Shown: piece after piece, positions 1 to 10,155 of the stretch
Position numbering within the stretch: position 1 is the stretch's first letter
How the letters are laid out: each line of letters opens with the position of its first letter
From: Bacteroidota bacterium
Lineage (GTDB): Bacteria > Bacteroidota > Ignavibacteria > Kapaibacteriales > NICIL-2
Length of the DNA: 51,190 bases
Direction: 5' to 3'
NCBI GenBank assembly: GCA_019695345.1
Contig: JAIBAE010000024.1
Coordinates: 1 to 51,190 of the forward strand
The notes under the pieces: model-generated
Databases searched by the model: none
The model's input: the letters and a program-made list of their open reading frames with translations, nothing else
Told to the model about the DNA's origin: nothing
Position numbers and translations under genes: made by a program

Positions 1-1
1 T

Positions 2-790
2 GGTATAAAGAGTGTAGCATTATTAGCAGATGGAAAAACGTTATGTGTATCGGAGGTGGTAGAGGTGTATAATTATGGTATTCAGAAGAAAGTCTCCGAA
101 GAATACATAGGTGAAGTCATAGACATAGAAACAGGAGAACGTAAAGCGGTTGCAAAAGATATTTATAGATTCATTGCAATACCCGGTAGTAATGATGTGA
201 TAAGTGTCGGTAAAAAAGAATCATCAAAGCCATTTGATACATATTTTCTAATGTCGGGGCTTGATTTAAATAAAAAATTCGACTACCCGTTGATTATGAG
301 CGACTCTAGAATATACTTTAATAATGATGGTACTACTTTCCTTTATGTATGGGCTAATGACATGAAAGTAGTTGAAGTACAATCGGGTAAAATACAAACA
401 TCAGTTCATGATGAAGAAGGCTTTGGATATCCATACATGATAAGTAACAGTAAGAAATATGTAGCTGGAGGTGGTTTAACTATGTATGAGTTCACAAAAT
501 TATTTAATATCACAGATGTTATAATAAACGACAATGCGAAGTTTCAACCTATTCCTCAGCCAAGTACCGGAATATTAAAAATTACAAACAATAATATACA
601 CTCAGATAACCAATGTACTATCAAAGTGTTTGATGTCAACGGTAGGGACCTATCAATTAAATTACCAATCATTTCACAGCAAGAAGGTTCGATTATTCTT
701 GATGTATCCTCACTTCCCAATGGTCAATACACGTTAACACTACAACAGGTAGATAAAGTTTTCTCTTATCCATTCATATTAACCAAATAA
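2..790 (+). CDS. T9SS-sorted beta-propeller-like protein, 5' end outside window
   Basis: The reading frame is open to the left edge, so the 262 visible residues are the C-terminal part of a longer protein; the first GTG at 56 is not a convincing start. The visible N-terminal portion has short repeating strands of the kind found in WD40/YVTN propellers (for example LLADGKTLCVS and FLYVWANDMKVVEV), which is only suggestive. The last roughly 80 residues form a Por-secretion-system sorting domain: a QPIPQPSTG start, a central KVFDVNGRDL strand, LPNGQYTLTL and a C-terminal lysine. By family knowledge this domain targets the protein through the outer membrane by type IX secretion. It is followed after 13 bases by another T9SS cargo gene, so the two are probably co-transcribed. 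The biological role is not recognisable. Confidence 0.75.
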   Translation, partial: GIKSVALLADGKTLCVSEVVEVYNYGIQKKVSEEYIGEVIDIETGERKAVAKDIYRFIAIPGSNDVISVGKKESSKPFDTYFLMSGLDLNKKFDYPLIMSDSRIYFNNDGTTFLYVWANDMKVVEVQSGKIQTSVHDEEGFGYPYMISNSKKYVAGGGLTMYEFTKLFNITDVIINDNAKFQPIPQPSTGILKITNNNIHSDNQCTIKVFDVNGRDLSIKLPIISQQEGSIILDVSSLPNGQYTLTLQQVDKVFSYPFILTK

Positions 791-803
791 GAGGAAACAC
801 ATA

Positions 804-3800
804 ATGAAAACTATACCTATGGCTGTAATCACAGTCACAATGTTGCTCGTGGTATTGGTAAAACCTGTTATGGTAAGCGCCCAATATCAAACGCCTCCAC
901 CACTTGGTACACTCACAAACGAAAACAATACACCAAATTTCAACAATACCAATGTGTATGATAAAACGTACTATCAAACTCATCCAATTCTTGGTTGGAA
1001 TTGGGGAGGGAATGGGAGTAATTTTGATAACGCATTGCATACCAATACCGCCCATACAAAATTTTTATATCATCCAATACATTGGTTCCCAACAAATTAC
1101 ATAAACGAGTTTAATAACACCGTCTTCCCCGATAGTACACGGTTAATCCTCTATTTGGATTTTAAAGGTGGCTCAACCGATGACACGATACGTAAATATT
1201 ACCAACCAATGGTAAACTGTATAGCACAACAGATAGAACCAACTATCGCGGTTCAGGAATCACAAGCATTTACCCCACGTCCGGCCGATAAGGAAGGTGG
1301 TGTATTCGGATTCAAAACCAAAAACAAAGTACGTATTCTCTCCGATACAACTGCATTAGATTATCCAAGAGTGTTACTAGACAAGGATAGCATTACAACA
1401 CCTGCATTGGTTCTCTCTACACTATGGCGTCCCGATGTGCTTAGGTTCTTGTCGTACGGGTTGTATTGTACAAGTATGGGGCCACCTACGTCATTGATTG
1501 ATACATTAGATAGAGTTGGGGATGTAGTGCAAAATCCTGATACGAATTTAGTGAAAACTCGGGATAGCGTTAATGGCAGGACATGGATACTTAGTGTCAA
1601 TTTACGTTGCCGCGAAAACATTCCTTCCAATCTCCGAAATACAACAATTCTTAGCATAACGTTACCGGCAGTATTACGCAATCCAACAAACAATACTTTT
1701 TCCAATACAAACATTAGGTTTAACAGGTTCTCCGGTGGTGATACCGTGCATATCCGTGGCTCGCGTAGTGATTACCGTGGGCTTGCCCGTAATCTAACCG
1801 TTAATGCAAACGGTACTACTACATGGAATATCACAGGAGAAATGTTTGCCCTTGCTACAGGCACTGCCGCCGATAGTTCTATTACATTATCTGCTGAGTT
1901 TATTTGTGACGATAATATTCTTCAAAATCATAACCGAATCTTTCGTCCCGAAACAGAAAGCCGTGGATTCGACAATATACATAATGTAACCAGAACCGCG
2001 CCATACATAGATAGCATAGATGTACGGGTAACATATCACGGAAATCTTGATGTGGCAGTAGATTGGCTTCGATTCGAAACGCCAATGTCGCAAAAACTCT
2101 TTCGGGGTCATTACGATACACACTATCGCAACATGATAACCGCAATGGAAACATTATTTAATACAATTAACACCAACAACCCAAATCGTGCCTTGCGAGT
2201 AATGGGTATATATGGTATGGAAGAACGTAATGCATTGTGGTGGTGGCATAACCGATATCAAAATCAAGTTACGAATGGCTTAACCATCGAAGAATCAGCC
2301 CCTAAATTTGAAACATATACTCAACATGCACTCCATGCAAAAGGATACTATGCGTATTGGAACGGTGCAAACATTCAGTTTCAAAATGATATAGCCGCAC
2401 CATTTTATAGATACGGTAGTGTAGGTACGCATCGTGCATTCGGTCAGCAACGGGGATATTTAAGTAATGCAGAAGTTGATAATAACAATAATAAGTATTA
2501 TGATACAGATAACGTGGATAGTTTACATTCCAATTACGAAACACGCTATGATACCAAGTTTCCAAATAGGAGTACAAGGCAATCACTCACTACGATACCG
2601 TTACCATTTAATCCTTATCAAGAACGCTTTACATGGAATGGTGCTTCAACAGATACGTTGATATTTCTAGTAGGAACTCAAGCAAAAATTGAGAAGGATA
2701 TATATAACTCATACTATATTCCTCATGGATTTATATACTCAGGTAAACCTTGGCTGGCTAATATCTGGTTATCAACCGAGTATTGGAGATTGGATACTGC
2801 TGCACCTCAAGGCCCGATGGCTTACCAAGATGGTGGAGAACGACCTAAAACAGGGGAGGAAGTAAGTCTAATGGAACGGTTCCCGTTGTTACTTGGTGCA
2901 AAAGGGTTAATGTATTATTACATGGGAACTACACCCGGTAATAATGTGTACACTTCAACATTTCCAAACATTAACTTTGACCTAAACGGTTTTACCTTAG
3001 GATTCTGGATGGCAAACCCAACTCATAATTTACAAGGTAATGCGTTGTTACGAAGTGATAACATAGGTGGAGATTGGGTAAATAGAAACGATGCAGATAC
3101 AATACGTTGGCATAACTATATGAATACATCGTATTACTGGCTAAATGATATGCATACAGATATGGATCATTTCTATCTGGGAATGAAGAGTTTGCGTGTG
3201 GAAAGTGAGCGTAATAATAAATGGTTTATGGATAATGGAAGTGAGTTGTTAAGACTCTCCTTACAGGCATGGTATGGCAAAGGATTTATGAAGTTATATA
3301 CACAACATCCATCGTTAAATTCAAACGATAGTGTATTAAAGAACTTCGTTAATATAGGGGCTATATCAACACGTCCAATTGGAAGAGTTAATGGTCAGAA
3401 TCAACCGTTGTATGAAAACGCAGTCGCAGGCAAAGATTCTTGTTTTTATGATGTAACACTGTTAAAACGAGATACATTTTCAACTGATAGTGTGTTTTAT
3501 CTTGGGGTACAGAACAGGAGAACGGATGCATTATGGCGTGATGCAAACTATGCAAACGGAGAAATGATATTTGTACCGACAGCCGAGTGGGATGCACTAA
3601 TGCAAAATGGTGGTACATATTGGAGAGATGCGTCAAGCCAAACAGCGGCATGGTGGCGTGATAAATATTGGAAACGTCAAGGATGCAGAGAGATTACGAT
3701 ACCATTTAACTATACACCTCCCGATAATGAACCACGTTTATTACATGTTCAGGAAGTTGGCGGAGGGTTAGATACTATTGTTCGCACTTCATCTAATCTA

Positions 3801-6164
3801 TCTATACTGTTTGTTCCCGGAGAAGGTAAATTGTTTAGAGTAACAGTGCAACATGCAAGGTCAGTTGCAGCATCCGGTTTGCTAAATACACCAAATCAAC
3901 GTAAAATAGTTGCATTCCCGGTTACTCGTTACGAAAACAATCGTTTGGTATTTGGTGATAGTATACGGTATCATATGGTGTACTATGATATTGGAAATTC
4001 ACAACAATATGTAGTAAAGTATAAGCGTTCAGTTGTGTATGGAAAAAATGAGACAATACTTAATGGACTGAATTGGGAGGCTGAATCTAATTTATCTACA
4101 GTTCCCATCCAGATGCTTGATGGAAGGCAGAGAACACTACAATATTGCGGTGTACCAACATTAACAGTACGAATTGACTCAACGGTAAATACTCCCAATG
4201 GAGACGGAATGGGGAAAGTGTATATAGTGTATGGTTGTGGTGATGTAGATACATTAGGAAAATTTAGAATTATAGAAAATGTATTCAACTCAGAAACAGG
4301 ACAAAGTATTAATGTAGCACATGAAATCGATAGCTCTTATGGTAAATGGGGTACAAGTGTTCTACCACTTTATCAGTTAATGCCGGGATTCTTATTTCAA
4401 TGGGGTGCTCCAACTATAAATGCTTCAGCGACAGGAAATTACTATGCATGGTCAGATTCATCCAGAGGGATAAAAGTGCGTTGGAAGGGTCCAGCCGATC
4501 TAACATTCCAAAATACAGGGTCATTAGATTATTTTGTTAGATATAACACAACTTTAGGGACAGAATATTTACATCCAAATCTGAATACTCATTCACGTAT
4601 ACCATTAGGTGAACGAGAATGTGCATTAGTATGGGAGGAACATACCTATGTGACTGGATTTTTGCATTATATCAATTATACAATGATTGGGAAGGATACT
4701 CAAACTCCGCCTACACTGCAACATTATTTAATAGATAATATGACAAATGACCCTGACTTTAGATGTATGACGAATGCTGACAGTAGTATCGCGATTCTCA
4801 ATTCAGATACGGTTAATGCGAGATATGAATTTCCCATGATTTCAAGAAGTTTAGAAACCTATCAACCTGTATCGTTAAATGGTCGTCCAATTGTAAGTAT
4901 TGGGTGTGACAGAATAGTATGGATAGCGCAATCTAGTCTGAGACCTTATCAACATATCTATACCCGAGGAGTGGATTTCGCCCTTCCATTTAACAATGCA
5001 CCTTCGTACTTAGGAATTTGGTATGAAAGGACAATAACTTCACTTCAAGAACACTTGTATGATCCACAAATATCACAATCATCTGTTAATCAGGGAACTT
5101 TATGGAACGTAAGTGATAGTGCCTTAGTGATTAATCTGGCAAGATTAGATAATAATGGAGTCAATACTACCATATGGCAAATTAACTGTGGTTATTGGTC
5201 ATTTTTACCAATAAATCCTACACTACAGATGAATTATCCATCAAATATTTCAATGGTAAATATAGGGTATTGGCCACGATTGAGTACACAGTACCAGTTG
5301 TCTGCTGTTTCACAATATAACTTACATCGAAGATTATATAGGTATGATAGCGGTGAGATAACAAGTTCAGCAGAATATTTTTATAAGTCAGCACTAAAAG
5401 AAACAACAAAGCCGTTGTCATGGTTTGGGTATAAAATGCCGGGTAATAGGCAAAGAATCTTGTTGTCAAACTTTGATATAAATAATACTCCCATACACAC
5501 AAAACCACAGTTAAGAAGCAACTGGGCAAACACAGGAGTATTATCTGATACATTATATAGCGATTGGTTCAAGGTTAGCAATGTTTCAGACCTACACTTA
5601 TATGCAAAAGGAGTAAGTCATCCATGTTTACGTATAGAGTTAGAAAACAGAGAGAATCGAAGAATCAGAGTAAATATACCTGTAACAGTACAAAATGACT
5701 CAATGAAGTTAAAGAATACCTTACGATTGATACGTGGAGGTAATGAAGAATATCGGATATTAGTCCTAAATAGATGTAAAGGTGTAGCAAGTTATACAGA
5801 AGAACTTGAAATAGATGGGGTAACTGAAAGTGACCAATTAGGGAAAAGTTCAAATGAGGATGATGTGGTGACCTTAGACTTAGGACGCCAACTGGATTTT
5901 GATAACACGTTAAATGTAAAACCAAATCCTGCTGATGAAGAAGTAACAATAAAGTTTAACGGTTTGAGTGAGGATATTGAAACCACAAACTTTGAATACA
6001 GTTATGTGGTTACAAACTCTATTGGAAATGTTATGCAAAAGGGTTTAATACGAGCTGGGAATAGTCTGTATGTTAATACAAATGAATATCAATCCGGTAC
6101 GTACTATGTTCGGGTGAAAGGTTCTGTTAACAGCGTGAGTGTTCCGTTTGTGATTATACGATAA
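804..6164 (+). CDS. Very large secreted protein with T9SS C-terminal sorting domain, function unknown
   Basis: The product has 1786 aa. Residues 1-27 form a clear signal peptide (MKTIPMAVITV, hydrophobic core, cleavage after VSA). The last about 85 residues are a T9SS sorting domain (LNVKPNPADEEVTIKF, then SGTYYVRV and a terminal FVIIR). Between them I recognise no catalytic domain. The N-terminal third is rich in Asn and Thr, and a central part near residues 470-860 is rich in Trp and Tyr (NALWWWHNRYQ, GAKGLMYYYMG) and could be an adhesin or carbohydrate-interacting region; that is a guess. The start is supported by GAGG about 10 bases upstream and by the signal peptide. It lies 13 bases after a second T9SS cargo gene, and a strong intrinsic terminator follows at 6196-6235. 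It is expected on the cell surface or released. Confidence 0.85.
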   Translation: MKTIPMAVITVTMLLVVLVKPVMVSAQYQTPPPLGTLTNENNTPNFNNTNVYDKTYYQTHPILGWNWGGNGSNFDNALHTNTAHTKFLYHPIHWFPTNYINEFNNTVFPDSTRLILYLDFKGGSTDDTIRKYYQPMVNCIAQQIEPTIAVQESQAFTPRPADKEGGVFGFKTKNKVRILSDTTALDYPRVLLDKDSITTPALVLSTLWRPDVLRFLSYGLYCTSMGPPTSLIDTLDRVGDVVQNPDTNLVKTRDSVNGRTWILSVNLRCRENIPSNLRNTTILSITLPAVLRNPTNNTFSNTNIRFNRFSGGDTVHIRGSRSDYRGLARNLTVNANGTTTWNITGEMFALATGTAADSSITLSAEFICDDNILQNHNRIFRPETESRGFDNIHNVTRTAPYIDSIDVRVTYHGNLDVAVDWLRFETPMSQKLFRGHYDTHYRNMITAMETLFNTINTNNPNRALRVMGIYGMEERNALWWWHNRYQNQVTNGLTIEESAPKFETYTQHALHAKGYYAYWNGANIQFQNDIAAPFYRYGSVGTHRAFGQQRGYLSNAEVDNNNNKYYDTDNVDSLHSNYETRYDTKFPNRSTRQSLTTIPLPFNPYQERFTWNGASTDTLIFLVGTQAKIEKDIYNSYYIPHGFIYSGKPWLANIWLSTEYWRLDTAAPQGPMAYQDGGERPKTGEEVSLMERFPLLLGAKGLMYYYMGTTPGNNVYTSTFPNINFDLNGFTLGFWMANPTHNLQGNALLRSDNIGGDWVNRNDADTIRWHNYMNTSYYWLNDMHTDMDHFYLGMKSLRVESERNNKWFMDNGSELLRLSLQAWYGKGFMKLYTQHPSLNSNDSVLKNFVNIGAISTRPIGRVNGQNQPLYENAVAGKDSCFYDVTLLKRDTFSTDSVFYLGVQNRRTDALWRDANYANGEMIFVPTAEWDALMQNGGTYWRDASSQTAAWWRDKYWKRQGCREITIPFNYTPPDNEPRLLHVQEVGGGLDTIVRTSSNLSILFVPGEGKLFRVTVQHARSVAASGLLNTPNQRKIVAFPVTRYENNRLVFGDSIRYHMVYYDIGNSQQYVVKYKRSVVYGKNETILNGLNWEAESNLSTVPIQMLDGRQRTLQYCGVPTLTVRIDSTVNTPNGDGMGKVYIVYGCGDVDTLGKFRIIENVFNSETGQSINVAHEIDSSYGKWGTSVLPLYQLMPGFLFQWGAPTINASATGNYYAWSDSSRGIKVRWKGPADLTFQNTGSLDYFVRYNTTLGTEYLHPNLNTHSRIPLGERECALVWEEHTYVTGFLHYINYTMIGKDTQTPPTLQHYLIDNMTNDPDFRCMTNADSSIAILNSDTVNARYEFPMISRSLETYQPVSLNGRPIVSIGCDRIVWIAQSSLRPYQHIYTRGVDFALPFNNAPSYLGIWYERTITSLQEHLYDPQISQSSVNQGTLWNVSDSALVINLARLDNNGVNTTIWQINCGYWSFLPINPTLQMNYPSNISMVNIGYWPRLSTQYQLSAVSQYNLHRRLYRYDSGEITSSAEYFYKSALKETTKPLSWFGYKMPGNRQRILLSNFDINNTPIHTKPQLRSNWANTGVLSDTLYSDWFKVSNVSDLHLYAKGVSHPCLRIELENRENRRIRVNIPVTVQNDSMKLKNTLRLIRGGNEEYRILVLNRCKGVASYTEELEIDGVTESDQLGKSSNEDDVVTLDLGRQLDFDNTLNVKPNPADEEVTIKFNGLSEDIETTNFEYSYVVTNSIGNVMQKGLIRAGNSLYVNTNEYQSGTYYVRVKGSVNSVSVPFVIIR

Positions 6165-6165
6165 G

Positions 6166-6192
6166 ATTCAGGATTTAATCGTAATCCTGAAT
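6166..6192. repeat. 10-bp perfect inverted repeat after the giant T9SS gene
   Basis: ATTCAGGATT (6166-6175) is the exact reverse complement of AATCCTGAAT (6183-6192), with a 7-base loop. It starts two bases after the stop codon and has no T-tract of its own, so it may stabilise the 3' end or be an accessory part of the terminator just downstream. Confidence 0.6.
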
Positions 6193-6195
6193 ACA

Positions 6196-6235
6196 GGGCG
6201 GTTGTTTGCAGGGAGCAACCGCCCGTTTGATTTTT
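6196..6235 (+). terminator. Intrinsic terminator of the T9SS cargo pair
   Basis: GGGCGGTTG (6196-6204) pairs perfectly with CAACCGCCC (6216-6224), followed by GTTTGATTTTT. This is a classical Rho-independent terminator for the plus-strand gene. Confidence 0.85.
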
Positions 6236-6237
6236 AA

Positions 6238-6309
6238 GCGATGCTGTAACCTTCGTTCCCGACCGGGTTGCGGCGCAGTTACGGTCGCTTCGGCAGAAGA
6301 GGGAAACAC
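6238..6309 (+). repeat. Family A repeat, solo R arm (copy 1)
   Basis: Begins with GCGATGCTGTAAC, contains TTCCCGACCGGGTTGCGG and ends GAGGGAAACAC. The same about 71-bp unit recurs at 31075 and 38057, and in partial form at 47218. Internal pairing GTTCCC/GGGAA and GCGGC/GTCGC (one wobble) predicts a compact hairpin. It sits between convergent genes and ends 6 bases before the stop codon of the minus-strand gene. Confidence 0.85.
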
Positions 6310-6314
6310 TATTA

Positions 6315-7724
6315 TTACAAATCAACTCGTAAGCGGAAACCACCATCAACCCACTTGGATGTTTTAGGAGAGAACACTGTTTGCAGCGACCCAATAGCTA
6401 CGTCAAATGCAACGGTGTTCAGCATGTTCCATCCAAAACCGGCGGTTATCATACTACCTTCAATACCACCAAGTTGTGCACCTAAGCGCAACGCAGGACG
6501 AAACCCATGTTGGAGTAATTCGGCACCTGCACTAATACGAGGGATAGTTGTATTCACTCCAACCATGTTGAAGCCTTGTGTGTATTCAACTGCACAACGA
6601 ATATTTTCTGTTTGTGAGATTACATCATTAAACATTGCACTTGCCCCAATACGGAACCGAGTTGATAAAGCTGTTGTAAATGCTTGTGTTTTAGTTGTTG
6701 GTTGATATCTATCAAGAAACGACTCGTCTAACTGCGCAACAGCTTTAATGGTATCGTGTGCAACGGTTGTGTTGTACTTTCCGTCGCTCCATGAGATAAA
6801 CCCAACATCGGTTAAACTGGCACTTACTAACAACGGACTTTCGAAAACATTATGTAGAGTAATAGTAGTTCCAAGATCAAAGCCAACTCCGCTCCCACTT
6901 GGTTTTGAAGAATACAGCAACGATGTTGGTGTAAATTCCGTTGCATTTGCAATACCTGCCGAACGAGTTGACGTGTTGATAATAACATCCCAATTCTTTG
7001 TGCTATCCCAACCGGTTGGAACATACGGCGTAACTACAATTGAGTTAGTTGAACCGGCTTCGGCATAGTATAACCCTTGCAAGTATTTTGCATTAACACC
7101 AATCTGAACGGTAGATTGTTGGGAACCATGTTCCGCATTTTTTATAACCGATGCAAAACTTACCTGATACGAGTTATATACTATGGCATTAGCAGTAGTG
7201 TTCTGAATTGATAGCGGTTTAAATCCTGTATATCCGGCAACGATGTCTGCAACCCCAGATGGGATGTTTGCTTGAAATTCGGCTGTAGTGTTGTGCGAAA
7301 AACCAATGGTAGACGTAGGGGAAAGTACATACAGAAACGCCAATCCGGATACATTAACACTACCTGCAATTATACCTTCCGAAAGTTTGCTTAAGAACGC
7401 GTCTCGTTCGGAATCAGTGAGTGTGCGTGCTGTTGTTTTGCCAGTTGCCGATTTTACTCCACCAAAGTAGAATTTCAAATCATTCATAGACATTATAGAA
7501 TTACCCGCCATAGCACCTACAGGTGATAACGAAATACTAAACTCTTTAGCCGTTGTATCGGTAACAATTAGGTTTGCCGGATTGCTCCACATTGCATCAA
7601 TGCCCGCCGATGAAGCAACCGACGACCTTCCCATACCAAGTCCGGTGATGTCGTTTCTGTTTTGGGCAATCAGTGATACTGTAGATAGTACAGATAAAAG
7701 TATAATTATTCGAGACGTTTTCAT
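6315..7724 (-). CDS. PorV/FadL-like outer-membrane beta-barrel protein (DUF5723-like)
   Basis: The product has 469 aa. It opens with a signal peptide (MKTSRIIILLSVLSTVSLIAQ) followed by the motif GLGMGRSSVASSAGIDAMWSNPAN, which resembles the glycine-rich, SNPA-containing N terminus of PorV, UPF0164 and DUF5723 outer-membrane proteins. The remainder alternates short amphipathic strands and ends in an aromatic/hydrophobic strand (WVDGGFRLRVDL), as expected for a barrel. PorV-type proteins act as T9SS shuttles, whereas other members are structural porin-like proteins; I cannot tell which applies. It lies downstream of a lipoprotein gene on the same strand, separated by a 91-base gap that holds a family E repeat. 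The ATG at 7724 is the only start that preserves the full signal peptide. Confidence 0.75.
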   Translation of the reverse strand: MKTSRIIILLSVLSTVSLIAQNRNDITGLGMGRSSVASSAGIDAMWSNPANLIVTDTTAKEFSISLSPVGAMAGNSIMSMNDLKFYFGGVKSATGKTTARTLTDSERDAFLSKLSEGIIAGSVNVSGLAFLYVLSPTSTIGFSHNTTAEFQANIPSGVADIVAGYTGFKPLSIQNTTANAIVYNSYQVSFASVIKNAEHGSQQSTVQIGVNAKYLQGLYYAEAGSTNSIVVTPYVPTGWDSTKNWDVIINTSTRSAGIANATEFTPTSLLYSSKPSGSGVGFDLGTTITLHNVFESPLLVSASLTDVGFISWSDGKYNTTVAHDTIKAVAQLDESFLDRYQPTTKTQAFTTALSTRFRIGASAMFNDVISQTENIRCAVEYTQGFNMVGVNTTIPRISAGAELLQHGFRPALRLGAQLGGIEGSMITAGFGWNMLNTVAFDVAIGSLQTVFSPKTSKWVDGGFRLRVDL

Positions 7725-7741
7725 GTTCGTTATGTCAGTTG

Positions 7742-7810
7742 TTTTTTGCTATCGCAATCCGCACCAAACCGTGTGCTAAACAAACTGCATCCATGCTTGC
7801 GGGAGAGAAA
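7742..7810 (+). repeat. Family E intergenic repeat (copy 1)
   Basis: The left box TTTTTTGCTATCGCAATCC continues into GCACC, and the right box TTGCGGGAGAGAAA ends at 7810, with about 31 variable bases between. Both boxes recur at 41122-41189 and, reversed, at 34732-34794 and 21957-22022. Confidence 0.8.
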
Positions 7811-7815
7811 GCCGC

Positions 7816-9861
7816 TTACTTCGTATTTGCCTTACACTCTAAGTTGAGTTTAATGTGAGTGTAGTCCTGACTGGTGAATTTTTGAATCTGGTTGTTACTC
7901 GTGTTAAACCGTGAGATGACAGAATAACGCTTGGCACCAAGTATCTTGTTTACATCGGAAGAATCTACGCTCAAACGAGTAAACGAATGCTCCGGCACCT
8001 CGCTAGAACTTCCCGGAATTTCCATTGTGTTTTCTTTAGGTAAACTTAAGGCCACCTCACCATTGGCATTATAAAAGTGTACCCTTGTGCTCAGCGATAC
8101 TGGAATTCTGTTCTTTGCTTCAAGGAGTACATCAATACTGTTGATATTATCCTTACGTACTAATATCTCGTTGCTGAATGATAAATTATCTGATGTTGTA
8201 AACTCACCACCCAATACACTCATTACCAATGGTAACGTGATTGTAACATTACCGCTAATTGAACTGTTTTCCGAAATGGTAAATGTTTCGCCATTCAGGG
8301 TTTTTATAGTAGCATTTAACTTTGCTGTGCTTGGCATTGCCGTTAGCGTTACATCCGATAAAATATAGCTGATTACATTGTTATTACTTGCTGTGATTGT
8401 GCGTTCTGCTAACGGTATTTCGGTGAGTACAGCTCCAAACTTATCAAGCAATGCAACCTTTCCGTTAAACACACCGGCAACCGATGAGCCATTATTTATT
8501 TTACCTTCAATGATAATGTTCTTAAAAGTGAACGATCCAAAATATACATCGGGCAAAGCATTGGTATTAAGATTTGCTAAGGTGTTTATGGTAATTTCTT
8601 TTTGCGCACCACCTAAACCTTGTGCACTACTAAAATGGATGGGTGAAATAACTCCCTTAATGCTTAATACATCAGTTTCCGTAATGGTTTCAGCAGTTGT
8701 AGGTGCGTCGGTTTTAACCGTGCAGTTCATACGCAGGGCTGTGATTGCGCCACCATTTTGTTTGTCAAATGCATCGGGTGTTAAGTAGTAGGTATCGCCA
8801 TTGTTCGAGATAGATATCGTCTGTACACCGCGTTTTTCTATACGGAACGAATAGGTGAATTCTTTGCTGGTTCTGGCGTTTATTAGTTGCGGCATTACTA
8901 ATGTTGCTTGTCCTGAAAGAGGGAAGTCATTTGTAATATCAATCTTTCCAGCAAAGTCTTTAACCGTTGCCTGAGTTATTTTTACATCTCTTGGGAGTTC
9001 AGCATTGTTATTGAATGTAAGTTCTTTTTGTGGAATAGTTGCCTTTGTAGAATGCAACGAAACATCGGTAATCTTAAATCCTAAGTTAAATGTATTAGCT
9101 TCGTTATAAGCAACAGCAGAGTTACCGCTACCATCGGAGCGAACTTTCATTTTTATCACAGTTGATTTTGATATTCGGTGTCCGGCTAAGTCAACACTCA
9201 ACTCACCACCAATATCATGTACATCGCCGCGCGATTGCTGTTTGCGAATAATCCGTTGGTCGTTATTTAGCGGTATGAATAATTGTTTTTCACCCGGAGT
9301 TACTACAACAATACCCGGAGTTGTGTATCCTTTTGGTGTTACAATTTCAACATCAATCGGTAAATAATTCTGTGCCCGTATACACAGCTTACCGGTTTTA
9401 AAAGAAACATCTTCTACACCGTTCTGCATTTCTAACGGAACATTAGCTTCCGACTCTAAAGGGTTAAACTGAATTGCACCGCTTCGAGGTAAAGTTGAAT
9501 CAAACCGTGCAACAGATAGCGTCATGGTGTTCCACTTCTGATACTGCGCAAGTAATTCTTGTTGTTGATTAAACGTAGTAGAATATGAGAAGGAGACTGA
9601 GTTTAAACTTAACGAATCGCCTAAACGAATTGTTGGTAAATCAAACGATTGAACAATAGCGTAGTTTCCGCCCGATTGATTTCTCTTTAAGAATGTTGTG
9701 TCGGTAAGTAACGAATTTAATGAGATTACTGTATCTGCTAATGGTATGGAAAGTCCGGTGTTAAATACCGGGGCTACAAATTCCGAAGGAAAGTCAGAAC
9801 ACGAAACAAATAGTGTTACTACTAACGATACAAGTAAGCTTTTCGTAGTTAATCTACGCAT
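7816..9861 (-). CDS. Large predicted outer-membrane lipoprotein, unknown function
   Basis: The product has 681 aa counting from the ATG at 9861; a TTG two codons upstream could also start it but is less likely. It opens MRRLTTKSLLVSLVVTLFVSCSD, a signal peptide with a lipobox-like LFVSC, so Cys is the probable lipidated residue. The rest consists of alternating beta-strand segments with repeated patterns such as NNAELPRDVKI and TRTSKEFTYSF-like strands, suggesting stacked immunoglobulin-like or beta-helical domains. No enzyme motif is visible. It precedes the barrel-protein gene on the same strand with a 91-base gap, so the two may form a lipoprotein plus barrel pair. The gap upstream of it contains a composite family A repeat. 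Confidence 0.75.
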   Translation of the reverse strand: MRRLTTKSLLVSLVVTLFVSCSDFPSEFVAPVFNTGLSIPLADTVISLNSLLTDTTFLKRNQSGGNYAIVQSFDLPTIRLGDSLSLNSVSFSYSTTFNQQQELLAQYQKWNTMTLSVARFDSTLPRSGAIQFNPLESEANVPLEMQNGVEDVSFKTGKLCIRAQNYLPIDVEIVTPKGYTTPGIVVVTPGEKQLFIPLNNDQRIIRKQQSRGDVHDIGGELSVDLAGHRISKSTVIKMKVRSDGSGNSAVAYNEANTFNLGFKITDVSLHSTKATIPQKELTFNNNAELPRDVKITQATVKDFAGKIDITNDFPLSGQATLVMPQLINARTSKEFTYSFRIEKRGVQTISISNNGDTYYLTPDAFDKQNGGAITALRMNCTVKTDAPTTAETITETDVLSIKGVISPIHFSSAQGLGGAQKEITINTLANLNTNALPDVYFGSFTFKNIIIEGKINNGSSVAGVFNGKVALLDKFGAVLTEIPLAERTITASNNNVISYILSDVTLTAMPSTAKLNATIKTLNGETFTISENSSISGNVTITLPLVMSVLGGEFTTSDNLSFSNEILVRKDNINSIDVLLEAKNRIPVSLSTRVHFYNANGEVALSLPKENTMEIPGSSSEVPEHSFTRLSVDSSDVNKILGAKRYSVISRFNTSNNQIQKFTSQDYTHIKLNLECKANTK

Positions 9862-9970
9862 GGACAACCTCAGAAGAAGGTTCTGAAATAATCATCCATG
9901 ATTACATATCCCGGTCTTGGGCTACGTATTGTATCGGCTGTTTACAGGTAAACTTGAAGTAAAGAGTTGT

Positions 9971-10155
9971 GGTTCGCTCTACTGCCGAAGCAACCGCGCC
10001 AGCGCCGTCACACGGGCGGGACATAACGATACAGCATCGCAATTAAATGCTAAAGAATAATGAACCTTGAGATAAACTATCAGGAATGCGACAGGCATTG
10101 GTTGGACCGGACAGGGTTACCGAGCAGAACGGTTGCTACGGCAATAGTGGGGAAG
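9971..10155. repeat. Family A composite repeat (L arm plus diverged R arm)
   Basis: The L arm (about 9981-10040) contains CTGCCGAAGCAACC and GCGCCGTCACACGGGCGG, and ends ACAGCATCGC. The diverged R arm (about 10101-10155) contains GACCGGACAGGGTTACCGAG and GCTACGGCAATAGTGGGGAA. About 60 bases separate them. The arms are in inverted orientation. The element fills most of a 290-base gap between two minus-strand genes. Confidence 0.65.

Noticed and set aside
6268-6705. 145-codon open frame on plus, antisense to the barrel protein
   Set aside because: It lies wholly over a repeat and the 3' end of a well-supported minus-strand gene; composition mirrors that gene, with no signal or domain.
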